DNA of 64,000 nt from Ralstonia sp. RRA (GTDB lineage: Bacteria; Pseudomonadota; Gammaproteobacteria; Burkholderiales; Burkholderiaceae): NCBI RefSeq assembly GCF_037023145.1, contig NZ_CP146091.1, positions 1,798,001 to 1,862,000 on the forward strand, read 5' to 3'. Below the pieces are notes generated by a model that was not told the DNA's origin, made no database searches, and saw only the letters and a list, made by a program, of their open reading frames with translations. The translations under genes were made by a program, and so were the position numbers. Below, piece after piece: positions 7,147 to 16,525 of this stretch (the stretch's first letter is position 1; each line of letters begins with the position of its first letter).

Positions 7147-9480
7147 ATGAACATCAGAACGTTTGCGAGCACCGTAATGCACTTCATGGGGGTGTCCTCG
7201 GACAACCCCGAACTGCTCAAAGCGCAGTACCGCGCGTTCTCGCGCCAGTTGCCGATGATGTATTTCATCCTCATCACCAGCACCTGGGCCGTCGCGCTGA
7301 CCTTCCGCGCCGTCGCCCCTGCCTGGCTGTCGATCGGCGTGCCGCTGCTGCTCAGCGCGGCCTGCGCCGTGCGCGTGCTGCACTGGTGGCGCTCCAGGCG
7401 CATCGACCCGACGCCTGAGCTTGCGCTCAACGCCCTCAAACGCACCAATCGGCTGGCCGGTGCCATCGCCGTATCCTTCACGACCTGGTCGCTGGCGCTG
7501 TTTCACTATGGCGACCCCTATACGCGTTCCTACCTGGCCTTCTACATGGCCATCACCGTGATCGCATGCATCTTCTGCCTGATGCATCTGCGCCCGGCTG
7601 CCGTCACGGTCACGGTGATCGTCAACGGCGCATTCATCGCGTTCTTCGCAGCAACGGGGCAACCGACGTTCGTGGCCATCGCCATCAACATGGCCCTGGT
7701 GTCGTTCGGTCTGCTGGTCATCCTGATGATCAACTATCGGGACTTCACCCTCAGGGTGAACGCACAGACCGAGGCCCGCCGCCGAGAAGCCGAACAGGGC
7801 CGCCTGTTGCACATGATCGACGACATGCCGATTGCGGTCATGACGGTCAAACCGGACACGTTCACCATCAACTACGCCAACAACACCTCCAAGCGCCTGA
7901 TCGATCGGATCGCGCATCTGCTGCCAGTCAAGGCAGACGCCTTGTTTGGCACGTCGATTGACATCTTCCATGCGCACCCGGAGGTTCAGCGCCGGCTGCT
8001 CGCCGACCCGGCCAACCTGCCCTACAACACGCGCGTGCAGCTTGGGCCGGAAGTCCTGGACCTGAAGGTTTCAGCCGTGCATGCCAACGATGGCAGCTAC
8101 ATCGGCCCCATGCTCACCTGGGGATTGGTGACCAAAGAGGTGGAAGCCGAGAACCGCATCCGTCAGCTTGCCCACTACGACATGCTCACCGGGTTGGCCA
8201 ATCGCACCAACTTCCGTGAAGAGCTGGATGCCCGCCTGGCAACACCGGGGACCCGCGCTGGGCTGCTGTATATCGACCTCGATGGTTTCAAGCTCGTCAA
8301 CGACACCAAGGGCCACCGCGCGGGCGATGCGCTGCTGGAACAGGTCGCAGCGCGGTTGCGCGCGGTGTGCAACCACGCCAGTTCGACCATCGCGCGATTG
8401 GGCGGCGATGAATTTGCCGTGCTCGTGTCGCATGACGACGCGGACCATGCCAACGCGCTGGCTTGCGCCATCATTGCGGTCCTCAGTGCGCCATACTCGC
8501 TCGGCACGGATCAGAGCGTGCGGATCGGGGCATCCGTGGGCATTGCGCTGGCGCCTGCCCACGGTCAGGATGCCGAGAACCTGCTCTCACGCGCCGACAT
8601 GGCGCTCTATGCCGCCAAGGCGGCCGGCAGGGGCACAGCACGCCTGTTCAGCACGGCCATGGAAACCCGCATCCAGGAACGCGCTCGGCTGGAAGCCCAG
8701 TTGCGCGCCGCGCTGGAGCGCCAGGACCGGTTGTTCGTCTTCTATCAACCGATCGTCAATCTGCAGACCGGCAAAGTGACCGCGCGCGAGGCATTGGTGC
8801 GCTGGCACCATGCGCAGCGCGGCTGGGTCCCGCCGGCGGAGTTCGTGCCGATTGCGGAGCAAAGCGGCCTCATCGACCAGCTCGGCCGCTTCGTGCTCCA
8901 CCAAGCCTGCCGCGAAGCGACGCGTTGGAAAGATGGTGCCCGCGTCGCCGTCAATATCTCGCCCATGCAACTGGGCAAGGCAACGCTGGCACAGACGGTG
9001 CAAGCCGTCCTGCTCGACTCAGGCCTCGCGGCGGACCGCCTGGAGATCGAGGTCACGGAGACCGCCCTGATCCAGAACGAGGCAGAGAGCTTTGAAGACC
9101 TGCGCCAGCTCTACAACATGGGGGTGCGTGTCGCGCTCGATGACTTCGGCACCGGCTATTCGTCGCTGGCGCATCTGCGCGCGTTCCCATTCGACAAGAT
9201 CAAGATCGATCGCTCCTTCGTCTGCGACCTGCCGGAGCGATCTGACAGCGCAGTGCTGGTCAAGGCCATCGCCGATCTGGGCCGCCAGCTCGGTGTGACC
9301 ACCGTGGCCGAAGGCGTGGAGACGCAGGCGCACGTCAGAATGATCTGCCAGGCAGGCTGCACCGAAGCGCAGGGGTACTTCTACGCCCGGCCCGCGCCGT
9401 CCGATGAAGACAAGGCCACGGTGGAGGCGTGTTACGTGGAGGCGCCGGAAACCGCAGCACGTCGGGCGTGTGTCGGTTGA
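7147..9480 (+). CDS. Membrane-bound GGDEF-EAL cyclic-di-GMP enzyme with PAS-like domain
   Basis: A 777-residue signalling protein. Residues about 30-205 hold five to six membrane helices. A short coiled linker and a PAS-like region (LLHMIDDMPIAVM onwards, about 220-330) follow. The GGDEF domain has an intact active site GGDEF at residues 419-423. The position of the inhibitory RxxD site, five residues before it, reads HASS, so product inhibition is probably absent. The EAL domain has EAL at 548-550 and the metal-binding DDFGTGYSS at 665-673, plus KIDRSFV. Both halves look catalytically intact, so it may make and degrade c-di-GMP depending on its sensory input. Monocistronic: a leader precedes it and a strong terminator follows. 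Confidence 0.95.
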   Translation: MNIRTFASTVMHFMGVSSDNPELLKAQYRAFSRQLPMMYFILITSTWAVALTFRAVAPAWLSIGVPLLLSAACAVRVLHWWRSRRIDPTPELALNALKRTNRLAGAIAVSFTTWSLALFHYGDPYTRSYLAFYMAITVIACIFCLMHLRPAAVTVTVIVNGAFIAFFAATGQPTFVAIAINMALVSFGLLVILMINYRDFTLRVNAQTEARRREAEQGRLLHMIDDMPIAVMTVKPDTFTINYANNTSKRLIDRIAHLLPVKADALFGTSIDIFHAHPEVQRRLLADPANLPYNTRVQLGPEVLDLKVSAVHANDGSYIGPMLTWGLVTKEVEAENRIRQLAHYDMLTGLANRTNFREELDARLATPGTRAGLLYIDLDGFKLVNDTKGHRAGDALLEQVAARLRAVCNHASSTIARLGGDEFAVLVSHDDADHANALACAIIAVLSAPYSLGTDQSVRIGASVGIALAPAHGQDAENLLSRADMALYAAKAAGRGTARLFSTAMETRIQERARLEAQLRAALERQDRLFVFYQPIVNLQTGKVTAREALVRWHHAQRGWVPPAEFVPIAEQSGLIDQLGRFVLHQACREATRWKDGARVAVNISPMQLGKATLAQTVQAVLLDSGLAADRLEIEVTETALIQNEAESFEDLRQLYNMGVRVALDDFGTGYSSLAHLRAFPFDKIKIDRSFVCDLPERSDSAVLVKAIADLGRQLGVTTVAEGVETQAHVRMICQAGCTEAQGYFYARPAPSDEDKATVEACYVEAPETAARRACVG

Positions 9481-9508
9481 CTCGTTTCACGCAAGGTTTC
9501 AAGCACAA

Positions 9509-9540
9509 GAAAAAGCCCGCGCAATGCGGGCTTTCTTCTC
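9509..9540. terminator. Bidirectional terminator between the GGDEF-EAL gene and guaA
   Basis: The stem AAGCCCGC/GCGGGCTT (9513-9520 and 9526-9533) with loop GCAAT is flanked by an A-run on the left and a T-rich tract on the right. It can therefore end transcription from both convergent genes. Confidence 0.9.
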
Positions 9541-9561
9541 AATACCTTGGGAGGTGCAACC

Positions 9562-11181
9562 TCACTCCCACTCAATCGTCGCAGGCGGCTTGCCCGAGAT
9601 GTCATACACGACCCGGCTCAACCCACGCACCTCATTGATGACGCGATTCGACACACGGCCGAGCAACGCGTACGGCAGGTGCGCCCAGTGGGCGGTCATG
9701 AAATCGGTGGTCTGCACCGCGCGCATGGCCGTCACGTAGTCATACGTTCGGCCATCGCCCATCACGCCAACGGACTTGACCGGTACAAACACTGCAAATG
9801 CCTGGCTGGTCAGGTCGTACCAGCTCTTGCCGACATCGGCTTCGGCGCACAGACCGGCAGCCGCATCCTGCGCCGTTGCCTTGGTGCCGCGCAGCTCCTC
9901 GATAAAGATCGCATCAGCGCGGCGCAGCAGGTCGGCGTATTCGCGCTTCACCTCGCCCAGAATGCGCACGCCCAGGCCCGGGCCCGGGAACGGATGGCGA
10001 TACACCATCTCGTGCGGCAGACCCAGCGCCACGCCCAGTTCGCGCACTTCATCCTTGAACAGGTCGCGCAGCGGTTCGAGCAGCTTCAGGCCCAGCGTTT
10101 CCGGCAGGCCGCCCACGTTGTGATGGCTCTTGATGGTCGTCGCCTTCTTGGTCTTGGTGCCGCCCGATTCCACCACGTCCGGGTAGATCGTGCCCTGCGC
10201 CAGCCACTTGGCGTTGGAGAGCTTCTTGGCTTCCGCCTGGAACACCTCGACGAATTCGCGGCCGATGATCTTGCGCTTGGCTTCCGGGTCCGTCACGCCG
10301 GCCAGGTGGCCGAGGAACTGCTCGGAGGCATCCACGTGCACGACCTTGGCGTGCAGGCGGCCGGCGAACATGTCCATCACCATCTTGCCTTCGTCCAGGC
10401 GCAGCAGGCCGTGGTCGACAAACACGCACGTGAGCTGGTCGCCAATGGCGCGGTGGATCAGCGCAGCCGCCACCGACGAATCCACGCCGCCCGACAGACC
10501 CAGGATCACCTCTTCATCGCCCACCTGTTCGCGGATACGCTGAACGGCTTCTTCGATGTGGTCGCGCATGACCCAGTCCGGCTTGGCACCGGCGATCTCC
10601 AGCACAAAGCGCTCGAGCAGCGCGCGGCCTTGCACGGTATGCGTGACTTCCGGGTGGAACTGCACGGCGTAGTAGCCGCGCGCCTCGTCGGCCATGCCGG
10701 CGACCGGGCAGCTCGGCGTGGACGCCAGCAGCTTGAAGCCCGGCGGCAGCTCGGTGACCTTGTCGCCGTGGCTCATCCACACCTTGAGCATGCCGTGGCC
10801 TTCCGGCGTGGCGAAGTCCTGGATGCCGTCGAGCAGGCGGGTGTGACCGTGCGCGCGCACCTCGGCGTAACCGAATTCGCGGTGGTCGCTCCACTCCACC
10901 TTGCCGCCCAGTTGCACGGCCATGGTCTGCATGCCGTAGCAGATGCCGAGCACCGGCACGCCCAGGTCCCACACGGCTTGGGGCGCGCGCAGTTGGTGGT
11001 CTTCGTAGGTGCTGGCGTGGCTGCCGGACAGGATGATGGCCTTGGGCGCGAACTCGCGCACAAAGGCGTCGGACACATCGTTCGGGTGGATTTCGCAGTA
11101 GACGTGGGCTTCGCGCACGCGGCGCGCGATCAGCTGCGTAACCTGCGAGCCGAAATCAAGGATGAGGACTTTGTCGTGCAT
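9562..11181 (-). CDS. guaA: GMP synthase (glutamine-hydrolysing)
   Basis: A 539-residue enzyme that aminates XMP to GMP using glutamine and ATP, the last step of guanine nucleotide synthesis. The N-terminal class I glutaminase has its nucleophile Cys at 81 (VLGICYG) and the His/Glu of [10 protein letters not shown]. The ATP-pyrophosphatase domain has the loop [11 protein letters not shown], and the C-terminal dimerisation domain ends in KPPATIEWE. The start MHDKVLIL at 11181 gives the usual length; the longer frame is an extension into the upstream gene. That upstream gene (membrane protein) overlaps the guaA start by 26 bases. It lies downstream of guaB, so the two GMP enzymes appear to share a transcript. 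No strong ribosome site precedes it, which suggests translational coupling. Confidence 0.98.
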   Translation of the reverse strand: MHDKVLILDFGSQVTQLIARRVREAHVYCEIHPNDVSDAFVREFAPKAIILSGSHASTYEDHQLRAPQAVWDLGVPVLGICYGMQTMAVQLGGKVEWSDHREFGYAEVRAHGHTRLLDGIQDFATPEGHGMLKVWMSHGDKVTELPPGFKLLASTPSCPVAGMADEARGYYAVQFHPEVTHTVQGRALLERFVLEIAGAKPDWVMRDHIEEAVQRIREQVGDEEVILGLSGGVDSSVAAALIHRAIGDQLTCVFVDHGLLRLDEGKMVMDMFAGRLHAKVVHVDASEQFLGHLAGVTDPEAKRKIIGREFVEVFQAEAKKLSNAKWLAQGTIYPDVVESGGTKTKKATTIKSHHNVGGLPETLGLKLLEPLRDLFKDEVRELGVALGLPHEMVYRHPFPGPGLGVRILGEVKREYADLLRRADAIFIEELRGTKATAQDAAAGLCAEADVGKSWYDLTSQAFAVFVPVKSVGVMGDGRTYDYVTAMRAVQTTDFMTAHWAHLPYALLGRVSNRVINEVRGLSRVVYDISGKPPATIEWE

Positions 11182-11737
11182 GTTGGGGAGGAATGGAATC
11201 GGCAATCGTGTCGACTTCAGTGCCGGGGCCGTACCCAGGCGGCGGCATGTAGGCGGGCTCTTTGCGCTCGGCGGTGGTTTCCGTGCGCTGGCGTTCGCGG
11301 GCGGCAGCGGCTTCATCGCGAGCCTTCTGCGCGCGCTCGCGCTCATTGGTGCGCACGCGGCGCGATGCGGGAATCTGCACGGCAGAGAACGCCGCCAGCA
11401 CTGCAGCAAACGTCGGCAGCCAGATCCGGCCCGCGCCTTCCACCGGCAGGTGGAAGAACAGCAGCCACGCAATCACCAGCACGGCTACTGCCAGGTTCAC
11501 GTGGCCAACCACCTGCGCCACCGCAGTGGTCAGTTGCCCGTTGATGGTGGCTTGCCACAACAGCCAGGCCAGCCCGATCAGCGTGACGCCGAGCAGTTGG
11601 CCGTACATCGCCGGTTCCGGCTGCGGCAGTTGCAGTGCGCCGAAGACGGACGTCATCGGCGAGGCCAGGAGGACGAGACCGACGCACAGTGCGACAGCCG
11701 CATCCAGAAACAGAACGAGTCGCAAAAGCGCTTTCAT
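11156..11737 (-). CDS. Four-helix membrane protein between guaB and guaA
   Basis: A 193-residue protein with about four membrane helices within residues 1-118 ([63 protein letters not shown]) and a charged, Arg/Glu/Ala-rich cytoplasmic tail ([20 protein letters not shown]) with a Pro-rich end. I do not recognise a named family. A good ribosome site (GGAGAC) precedes the ATG at 11737. Its 3' end overlaps guaA by 26 bases in another frame, and it follows guaB by about 125 bases, so it is embedded in the gua unit. A functional link to purine synthesis is not shown. Confidence 0.8.
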   Translation of the reverse strand: MKALLRLVLFLDAAVALCVGLVLLASPMTSVFGALQLPQPEPAMYGQLLGVTLIGLAWLLWQATINGQLTTAVAQVVGHVNLAVAVLVIAWLLFFHLPVEGAGRIWLPTFAAVLAAFSAVQIPASRRVRTNERERAQKARDEAAAARERQRTETTAERKEPAYMPPPGYGPGTEVDTIADSIPPQHARQSPHP

Positions 11738-11861
11738 CAGTGTCTCCAGTTGCGGGTGGCCGCCCGTGCTCCGGCCACCGGTTGAATCAGCCGGAGCGCC
11801 CGCGCGCCCCGGCGGCAGTACTGCTTGCCTTCTATCTTGTGTGCGGTGATCGAGTTGCCGA

Positions 11862-13325
11862 TCAGTCGCGGTGATAGTTCGGCGCTTCCTTCGTGATCTG
11901 CACGTCGTGCACGTGCGATTCGTTCATGCCTGCGGCCGTGATCTCCACAAACTGGCTCTTCTCGTGCCATTCGGCAATCGATGCGCAACCGCAGTAGCCC
12001 ATCGACGAGCGAACACCGCCCGTGAGTTGATGCACGATCGGCAACGCAGAGCCCTTGTAAGGCACGCGGCCTTCGATGCCTTCCGGCACGAGCTTGTCGA
12101 CGTTGGCGGTGTTGTCTTCCTGGAAGTAACGGTCGGCAGCGCCATCCTTCATCGCGCCCACCGAACCCATGCCACGGTAGCTCTTGTACGAGCGGCCCTG
12201 GAACAGGAACACCTCACCCGGGGATTCATCCGTACCGGCAAACATGCCGCCCATCATCACGGTGTGCGCGCCGGCAGCCAGTGCCTTGGCAACATCACCC
12301 GAGTAACGGATACCACCGTCAGCGATGAGTGGCACGCCCGTGCCCTTGAGCGCCTCGGCCACGTTGGACACCGCAAAGATTTGCGGCACGCCCACGCCAG
12401 CGACGATCCGCGTCGTGCAGATCGAGCCTGGGCCGATACCGACCTTGACGCCATCCGCGCCATGGTCAACCAGCGCCTTGGCCGCATCGCCGGTGGCGAT
12501 ATTGCCGCCAATCACCTGCACTTGCGGGTAGTTGTCCTTGATCCAACGCACGCGGCTGAGCACGCCCTGGCTGTGGCCGTGCGCGGTATCGACCACGATC
12601 ACGTCCACGCCGGCCTTGACCAACAGGTCAATACGCAGGTCATTGTCGGGGCCAACGCCAACCGCCGCGCCAACGCGCAGCGAGCCGCGCTCGTCCTTCG
12701 AAGCCAGCGGGTATTCCGTTGCCTTCTGAATGTCCTTGACGGTGATCAGGCCACGCAGTTCAAAATCGTCGCCCACCACCAGCACGCGCTCCAGGCGGTG
12801 CTTGTTCATCAGGCGCTTAGCCTCTTCCAGCGAGGCGCCTTCCTTGACGGTGACGAGCTTTTCGCTCGGCGTCATCTTGGCGCGCACCGGGGCGTCCAGC
12901 TCTTCTTCAAAGCGCAGGTCGCGGTTGGTGATGATGCCCACCACCTTCTTGCCTTCCAGCACCGGGAAACCCGAGATGCCGTGCTGTGCCGACAGCGCCA
13001 TCACATCGCGGACCTTCATGTCCGGGCCGATGGTAATCGGATCGCGCAGCACGCCCGATTCGAAGCGCTTCACCTTGGCGACTTCGCGCGCCTGTTCTTC
13101 AGGCTTCAGGTTCTTGTGGACGATACCGATACCACCCTGCTGCGCCATGGCGATGGCGAGCCGCGCTTCCGTAACCGTATCCATGGCAGCGGAGACGAGC
13201 GGAATGGCAAGTTCGATCGAACGGGTGAGCTTGGTGCGAAGGGACGTATCGCGGGGCAGGACGGCCGAGTAAGCCGGGACGAGCAGCACGTCATCGAATG
13301 TGAGTGCTTTCTGGACAAGACGCAT
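11862..13325 (-). CDS. guaB: IMP dehydrogenase
   Basis: A 487-residue NAD-dependent enzyme converting IMP to XMP, the committed step to GMP. The N-terminal [11 protein letters not shown] is the family signature. A tandem CBS (Bateman) insert (about 93-210, for example [16 protein letters not shown]) probably senses nucleotides. The catalytic loop [13 protein letters not shown] carries the active Cys, and the flap region contains YKSYRGMGS. The start at 13325 has a clear GAGGAAAT ribosome site; the longer frame lacks support. It is the first gene of the unit guaB-membrane protein-guaA, with a TATAAT box upstream. Confidence 0.98.
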   Translation of the reverse strand: MRLVQKALTFDDVLLVPAYSAVLPRDTSLRTKLTRSIELAIPLVSAAMDTVTEARLAIAMAQQGGIGIVHKNLKPEEQAREVAKVKRFESGVLRDPITIGPDMKVRDVMALSAQHGISGFPVLEGKKVVGIITNRDLRFEEELDAPVRAKMTPSEKLVTVKEGASLEEAKRLMNKHRLERVLVVGDDFELRGLITVKDIQKATEYPLASKDERGSLRVGAAVGVGPDNDLRIDLLVKAGVDVIVVDTAHGHSQGVLSRVRWIKDNYPQVQVIGGNIATGDAAKALVDHGADGVKVGIGPGSICTTRIVAGVGVPQIFAVSNVAEALKGTGVPLIADGGIRYSGDVAKALAAGAHTVMMGGMFAGTDESPGEVFLFQGRSYKSYRGMGSVGAMKDGAADRYFQEDNTANVDKLVPEGIEGRVPYKGSALPIVHQLTGGVRSSMGYCGCASIAEWHEKSQFVEITAAGMNESHVHDVQITKEAPNYHRD

Positions 13326-13352
13326 AGCAATTTCCTCTAGGCGCAAAATCGG

Positions 13353-13358
13353 ATTATA
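13353..13358 (-). promoter_or_regulatory. -10 box of the guaB promoter
   Basis: The minus strand reads TATAAT about 28 bases before the guaB start codon. The -35 region, about 17-18 bases further upstream, is weak (CTACAA-like), which would fit a regulated promoter. The perfect -10 in otherwise GC-rich DNA is the main evidence. Confidence 0.6.
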
Positions 13359-13492
13359 CGGGAAATCGCCCCACGGTTGTAGAAGGCCGTGCTATGCTCG
13401 ATAAATTTTTCTTCGCGCACGCATCTAAAGCGCGCTGCGCCGCCAGCGGCCGCCGCTGGTGGTCATACCGTGCCAGCCTCGCGAGTGTTCGA

Positions 13493-14437
13493 ATGGGAAT
13501 TGGCGTATTGTGCGCCCTGCTGGCTGGGGCCATGTGGGGCATGGTCTTCATTGCGCCCCGCGCGCTGCCCGCGTTCTCCCCCTGGGAACTCGCCCTCGGC
13601 CGCTACCTCGCCTACGGCGCCATCGCGGCCATTGCTGCAGCCCCGATCCTTCCCCGCATTGCCCGCAAGATCACCCGCGCCGACTGCGTGGCGCTGGTCA
13701 AACAATCCTGCAGCGGCAACCTTGTCTATTACGTTCTGGTGGCGTTTGGCGTGCAACTGGCTGGCGTTGCGCCCACTTCGCTCATCGTCGGCATCCTGCC
13801 CATCACCGTGACAGTGCTCGGCCACCGCGACCACGGCGCCGTGCCGCTTTCCCGACTGATCTGGCCGCTACTGGTGGTGGCTGCAGGCATCGTGTGCATC
13901 AACATCGATCTGTTCGGCCACGGGGCCGCAACGGCTGCAGCCACCGCGCGACCCGTCTGGCAGCGCATCGCCGGCATTGTCTGCGCGGCCGGCGCGCTGT
14001 GCAGCTGGACGTGGTACGCGGTGGACAACGCGCGTTACCTGCAACGCAATCCGCATTTTTCGAGCAACGAATGGTCGGCCCTGTACGGCATCTCGAGCGG
14101 CGCTCTGTCGGCCGCGCTGACCGCAGCTGCCCTGCTGGTGGGCGGCATAGGCTGGACCAGCGGCAGCGGGCGCGTGTGGGGCACGTTCTGGGCGGTGAAC
14201 GCTGCCGTGGCACTCGGCGCGTCGCTGATCGGCAACAACCTGTGGAACATGGCCTCCCGCCGCCTGCCGCTCACGCTGTCCGGCCAGTTGATCGTGTTCG
14301 AGACGCTGTTCGCGCTGGCATATGGCTTTGTGTACGACGGGCGTTGGCCGCGCCCGCTTGAAATCGCCGCAATCGCCTTGCTGATCGCGGGTGTCGGCTG
14401 GTCCGTACGCTTGCACGCAGAAGACAAGTCTGCATAA
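13493..14437 (+). CDS. EamA/DMT family membrane transporter
   Basis: About 314 residues with ten hydrophobic helices in two EamA repeats. The first begins LCALLAGAMWGMVFIAPRAL; the second begins around LCSWTWYAVDNARYLQRNP. It ends with helices ALAYGFVYDGRW and AIALLIAGVGWSVRL. Such proteins export or import small metabolites; the substrate is unknown. I chose MGIGVLC at 13493, because the longer frame from 13394 adds a basic, non-homologous-looking leader. A GTG start nearby is possible. It is divergent from guaB and followed by a DUF4124 gene. Confidence 0.85.
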   Translation: MGIGVLCALLAGAMWGMVFIAPRALPAFSPWELALGRYLAYGAIAAIAAAPILPRIARKITRADCVALVKQSCSGNLVYYVLVAFGVQLAGVAPTSLIVGILPITVTVLGHRDHGAVPLSRLIWPLLVVAAGIVCINIDLFGHGAATAAATARPVWQRIAGIVCAAGALCSWTWYAVDNARYLQRNPHFSSNEWSALYGISSGALSAALTAAALLVGGIGWTSGSGRVWGTFWAVNAAVALGASLIGNNLWNMASRRLPLTLSGQLIVFETLFALAYGFVYDGRWPRPLEIAAIALLIAGVGWSVRLHAEDKSA

Positions 14438-14590
14438 ACTGGGCGCCTTGCCGGGGGGCGAGTCGATGGCCGGGTTACGCCATCGTTCTCAATTTGCGAG
14501 TGGCGATCACGCCACCGGGCTCCCGTGCGCGTCGTGGGCCGTCGTCGGGTCGGCCAGCGCGCCGTCGGCAGGCCATCGAACGAGAACCCC

Positions 14591-15118
14591 ATGAAACGAC
14601 TGCACGTCCTGCTGCCCGCCACCGCTACCCTGATCGCCCTCGCCTGCCCGATTGCTCAAGCGCAATGGGCCTGGCAATGGCGCGATGAGAAAGGCCTGAT
14701 GGTGTACAGCGACGCGGCGCCGCCGCCGTCGGTACCGCCCAGCCGCATCATCCGCAACCCGAACAGCCGCACGGCTACCGCGTACGAGGCAATCCCGGCT
14801 CCGGCTTCCGCCGTTCAGGCTGCCTCTGCACCCAAGGCCACCCAACCTGCCTCCAGCGTCGCCGTTGATCCGGACGAAGCCCTGCGCAAACGCATGGCCG
14901 ATCGCGCAAAGAAGGAGCAGGACGAGGCCAAACAGGCCGAAGCCGCTCAGCGCAAGCAGGCGGAATGCGCGCGCCTGCGCAACGAAACCACGTATATGCA
15001 GGAAGGCCGCCGCATCGGTACCGCGCAGGCCGACGGCTCAATTGCCTTTATGGATGACAACCAGCGCGCCGCCGCCGTAGCGCGCAACCAGGCAGCCCTG
15101 AGCGCCAACTGCAACTGA
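14591..15118 (+). CDS. DUF4124 domain exported protein
   Basis: A 175-residue protein with a signal peptide (MKRLHVLLPATATLIALA, cleavage near AQA-QW at residue 25). A DUF4124 segment follows: WAWQWRDEKGLMVYSDAAPPPSVP, with the WxDxxGxxxYSD pattern. The rest is a low-complexity Ala-rich linker and a charged coiled-coil (KKEQDEAKQAEAAQRKQAECARLR). Its place is presumably the periplasm. The function is unknown; the family is widespread in beta- and gammaproteobacteria. It is preceded by about 150 bases with no gene and converges on rnfH, leaving 7 bases between the stop codons. Confidence 0.85.
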   Translation: MKRLHVLLPATATLIALACPIAQAQWAWQWRDEKGLMVYSDAAPPPSVPPSRIIRNPNSRTATAYEAIPAPASAVQAASAPKATQPASSVAVDPDEALRKRMADRAKKEQDEAKQAEAAQRKQAECARLRNETTYMQEGRRIGTAQADGSIAFMDDNQRAAAVARNQAALSANCN

Positions 15119-15125
15119 ACGATCG

Positions 15126-15494
15126 TTACTTGAGGACGTTGTCTTTGGGCGGCGCCTCGGGTGGCGCCCCATTACGCAGCCACTTCAGGCCTTCGCGCGT
15201 ACCGGTTGCCCGCACCTTCTGCACACGGCGCCGGCGCGCCGTCTTCGGATCTGCGATCAGCGGACCCAGGATTTCCACCCGATCACGCGCATGCAGCGGC
15301 GCATCCGGCGTCTTGCGCTTGCCATAGATGCCCAGGCGGCATGTATCGATCGTCAGATCCGATCCATCCAGAACCCCCGAGAGCCGCACCGCATCAGCCA
15401 CTGTCGACTGCGCCGACACCAGCACATTGACCAGCCGCGGCGGCGTGACCGTCGCCAGGCAAACCATCACCTCGAGCTGCTCAGGATTCGCCAT
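15126..15494 (-). CDS. rnfH: RnfH family (UPF0125) protein
   Basis: A 122-residue small protein with a ubiquitin-like beta-grasp fold in the RnfH/UPF0125 family. Seen are VMVCLATVTPPRLVNVLV, the conserved GIYGKRKTPDAPLHARDRVEILGPLIADPK and a basic tail with RRRRVQ. The chosen start MANPEQLEV at 15494 lies inside the 3' end of ratA (14-base overlap), the usual ratA-rnfH pairing in proteobacteria. The exact role is unknown; the name comes from rnf clusters and does not imply that an Rnf complex is here. Confidence 0.92.
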   Translation of the reverse strand: MANPEQLEVMVCLATVTPPRLVNVLVSAQSTVADAVRLSGVLDGSDLTIDTCRLGIYGKRKTPDAPLHARDRVEILGPLIADPKTARRRRVQKVRATGTREGLKWLRNGAPPEAPPKDNVLK

Positions 15495-15918
15495 AGACGG
15501 TCTCAGCGCGCTTGACGAAGGAATCAACGAAGGTATTGGCGATCATGCTGAACACCGGGCCGATGATCTTTTCCAGCAGGTGGCTGGAGAACTCGTAATG
15601 CAGGTGGAAATTGATCTTGCAGGCGTCGGCGCGCAACGGCGTGAACACCCAAAAGCCGGTGAAGGCCTTGAAAGGGCCATCGGCAAACTGCATATCGATC
15701 CGGGTGGGTCGCGTTTGCGTATTGCGTGTCCGAAAATGCTGGCGGATACCCTTGAAGGCAATATCGACGCGCGCATCGAGTGACGTCTCCGTCTGCTCGA
15801 AGATCTCTACGCCGCCGCACCACGGCAAGAAGTTCGGATAATCCTTGACGTCGGTGACCAAGTCGAACATCTGTTCGGCCGAGTAGCCGATCAACACGGT
15901 TTTTTCAACGTCTGCCAT
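15481..15918 (-). CDS. ratA: RatA/COQ10-like START-domain protein
   Basis: A 145-residue polyketide-cyclase/START-like lipid-binding protein. Motifs include YSAEQMFDLVTDVKDYPNFLPWC, the family's hallmark opening, and the C-terminal helix FSMIANTFVDSFVKRAE. Homologues are called RatA (ribosome association toxin) in E. coli, or coenzyme Q-binding COQ10-like proteins. A ubiquinone-related role is the more conservative reading. Translation of rnfH overlaps its end. It is divergent from smpB across about 134 bases, the typical neighbour order in proteobacteria. Confidence 0.93.
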   Translation of the reverse strand: MADVEKTVLIGYSAEQMFDLVTDVKDYPNFLPWCGGVEIFEQTETSLDARVDIAFKGIRQHFRTRNTQTRPTRIDMQFADGPFKAFTGFWVFTPLRADACKINFHLHYEFSSHLLEKIIGPVFSMIANTFVDSFVKRAETVYGES

Positions 15919-16052
15919 GCGCCATCCGAGAGCTTTGCGCGCCGCACCTCCGGGCGTAAGCCTCGGGCTGCAGCGGATTTGTTAAACTCGCCATTTTATC
16001 GCAGCGCATGCCGGGATCGTCACCCCGATGCGCTCACCACACATTCCAACGC

Positions 16053-16499
16053 ATGACCATCGCCGACAACAAGAAAGCCTTTTTCGATTACTTCATCGAA
16101 GAGCGCTACGAGGCGGGCATCGTACTCGAGGGCTGGGAGGTGAAGGCCATCCGCGCCAACCGCGCCCAGATCAAGGAAGGCTATGTCGTCATCCGCAATG
16201 CGGAGCTCTTCCTGATCGGCGCGCACATCAGCGCGCTGCAATCGGCCTCCACGCACGTCCATCCCGACCCCGTGCGCACCCGCAAACTGCTGCTGCACGC
16301 CGAAGAGATCAAGAAGCTGATCGGCAAGGTCGAGCAGCGCGGCTACACGCTCGTGCCGCTCAACCTGCACTACACGCGCGGCCGCGTGAAATGCGAAATC
16401 GGTCTCGCCAAGGGCAAGAAACAGTTCGACAAGCGCGAAACCGAGAAGAACCGCGACTGGCAGCGCGAGAAAGCGCGCCTCATGCGCGAGAAGGCCTAA
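16053..16499 (+). CDS. smpB: SsrA-binding protein SmpB
   Basis: A 148-residue RNA-binding protein that delivers tmRNA to stalled ribosomes. The oligonucleotide-binding barrel is seen in [26 protein letters not shown] and [16 protein letters not shown]. The C-terminal tail [13 protein letters not shown] followed by basic residues is characteristic. The start MTIADNKK at 16053 gives the normal family length; the longer frame starts inside the promoter region. The tmRNA gene itself is not in the window. Confidence 0.97.
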   Translation: MTIADNKKAFFDYFIEERYEAGIVLEGWEVKAIRANRAQIKEGYVVIRNAELFLIGAHISALQSASTHVHPDPVRTRKLLLHAEEIKKLIGKVEQRGYTLVPLNLHYTRGRVKCEIGLAKGKKQFDKRETEKNRDWQREKARLMREKA

Positions 16500-16525
16500 C
16501 CGCCTTCCCGCCGCAATTCTTGCGC

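Noticed and set aside
9547..11544. 665-residue plus-strand frame opposite guaA
   Set aside because: Antisense shadow of a well-conserved GMP synthase.
15481..15918. A RatA toxin with RnfH as antitoxin
   Set aside because: The name comes from old annotation; these are a START-domain and a beta-grasp protein found in nearly all relatives as core genes, so no toxin-antitoxin system is claimed.
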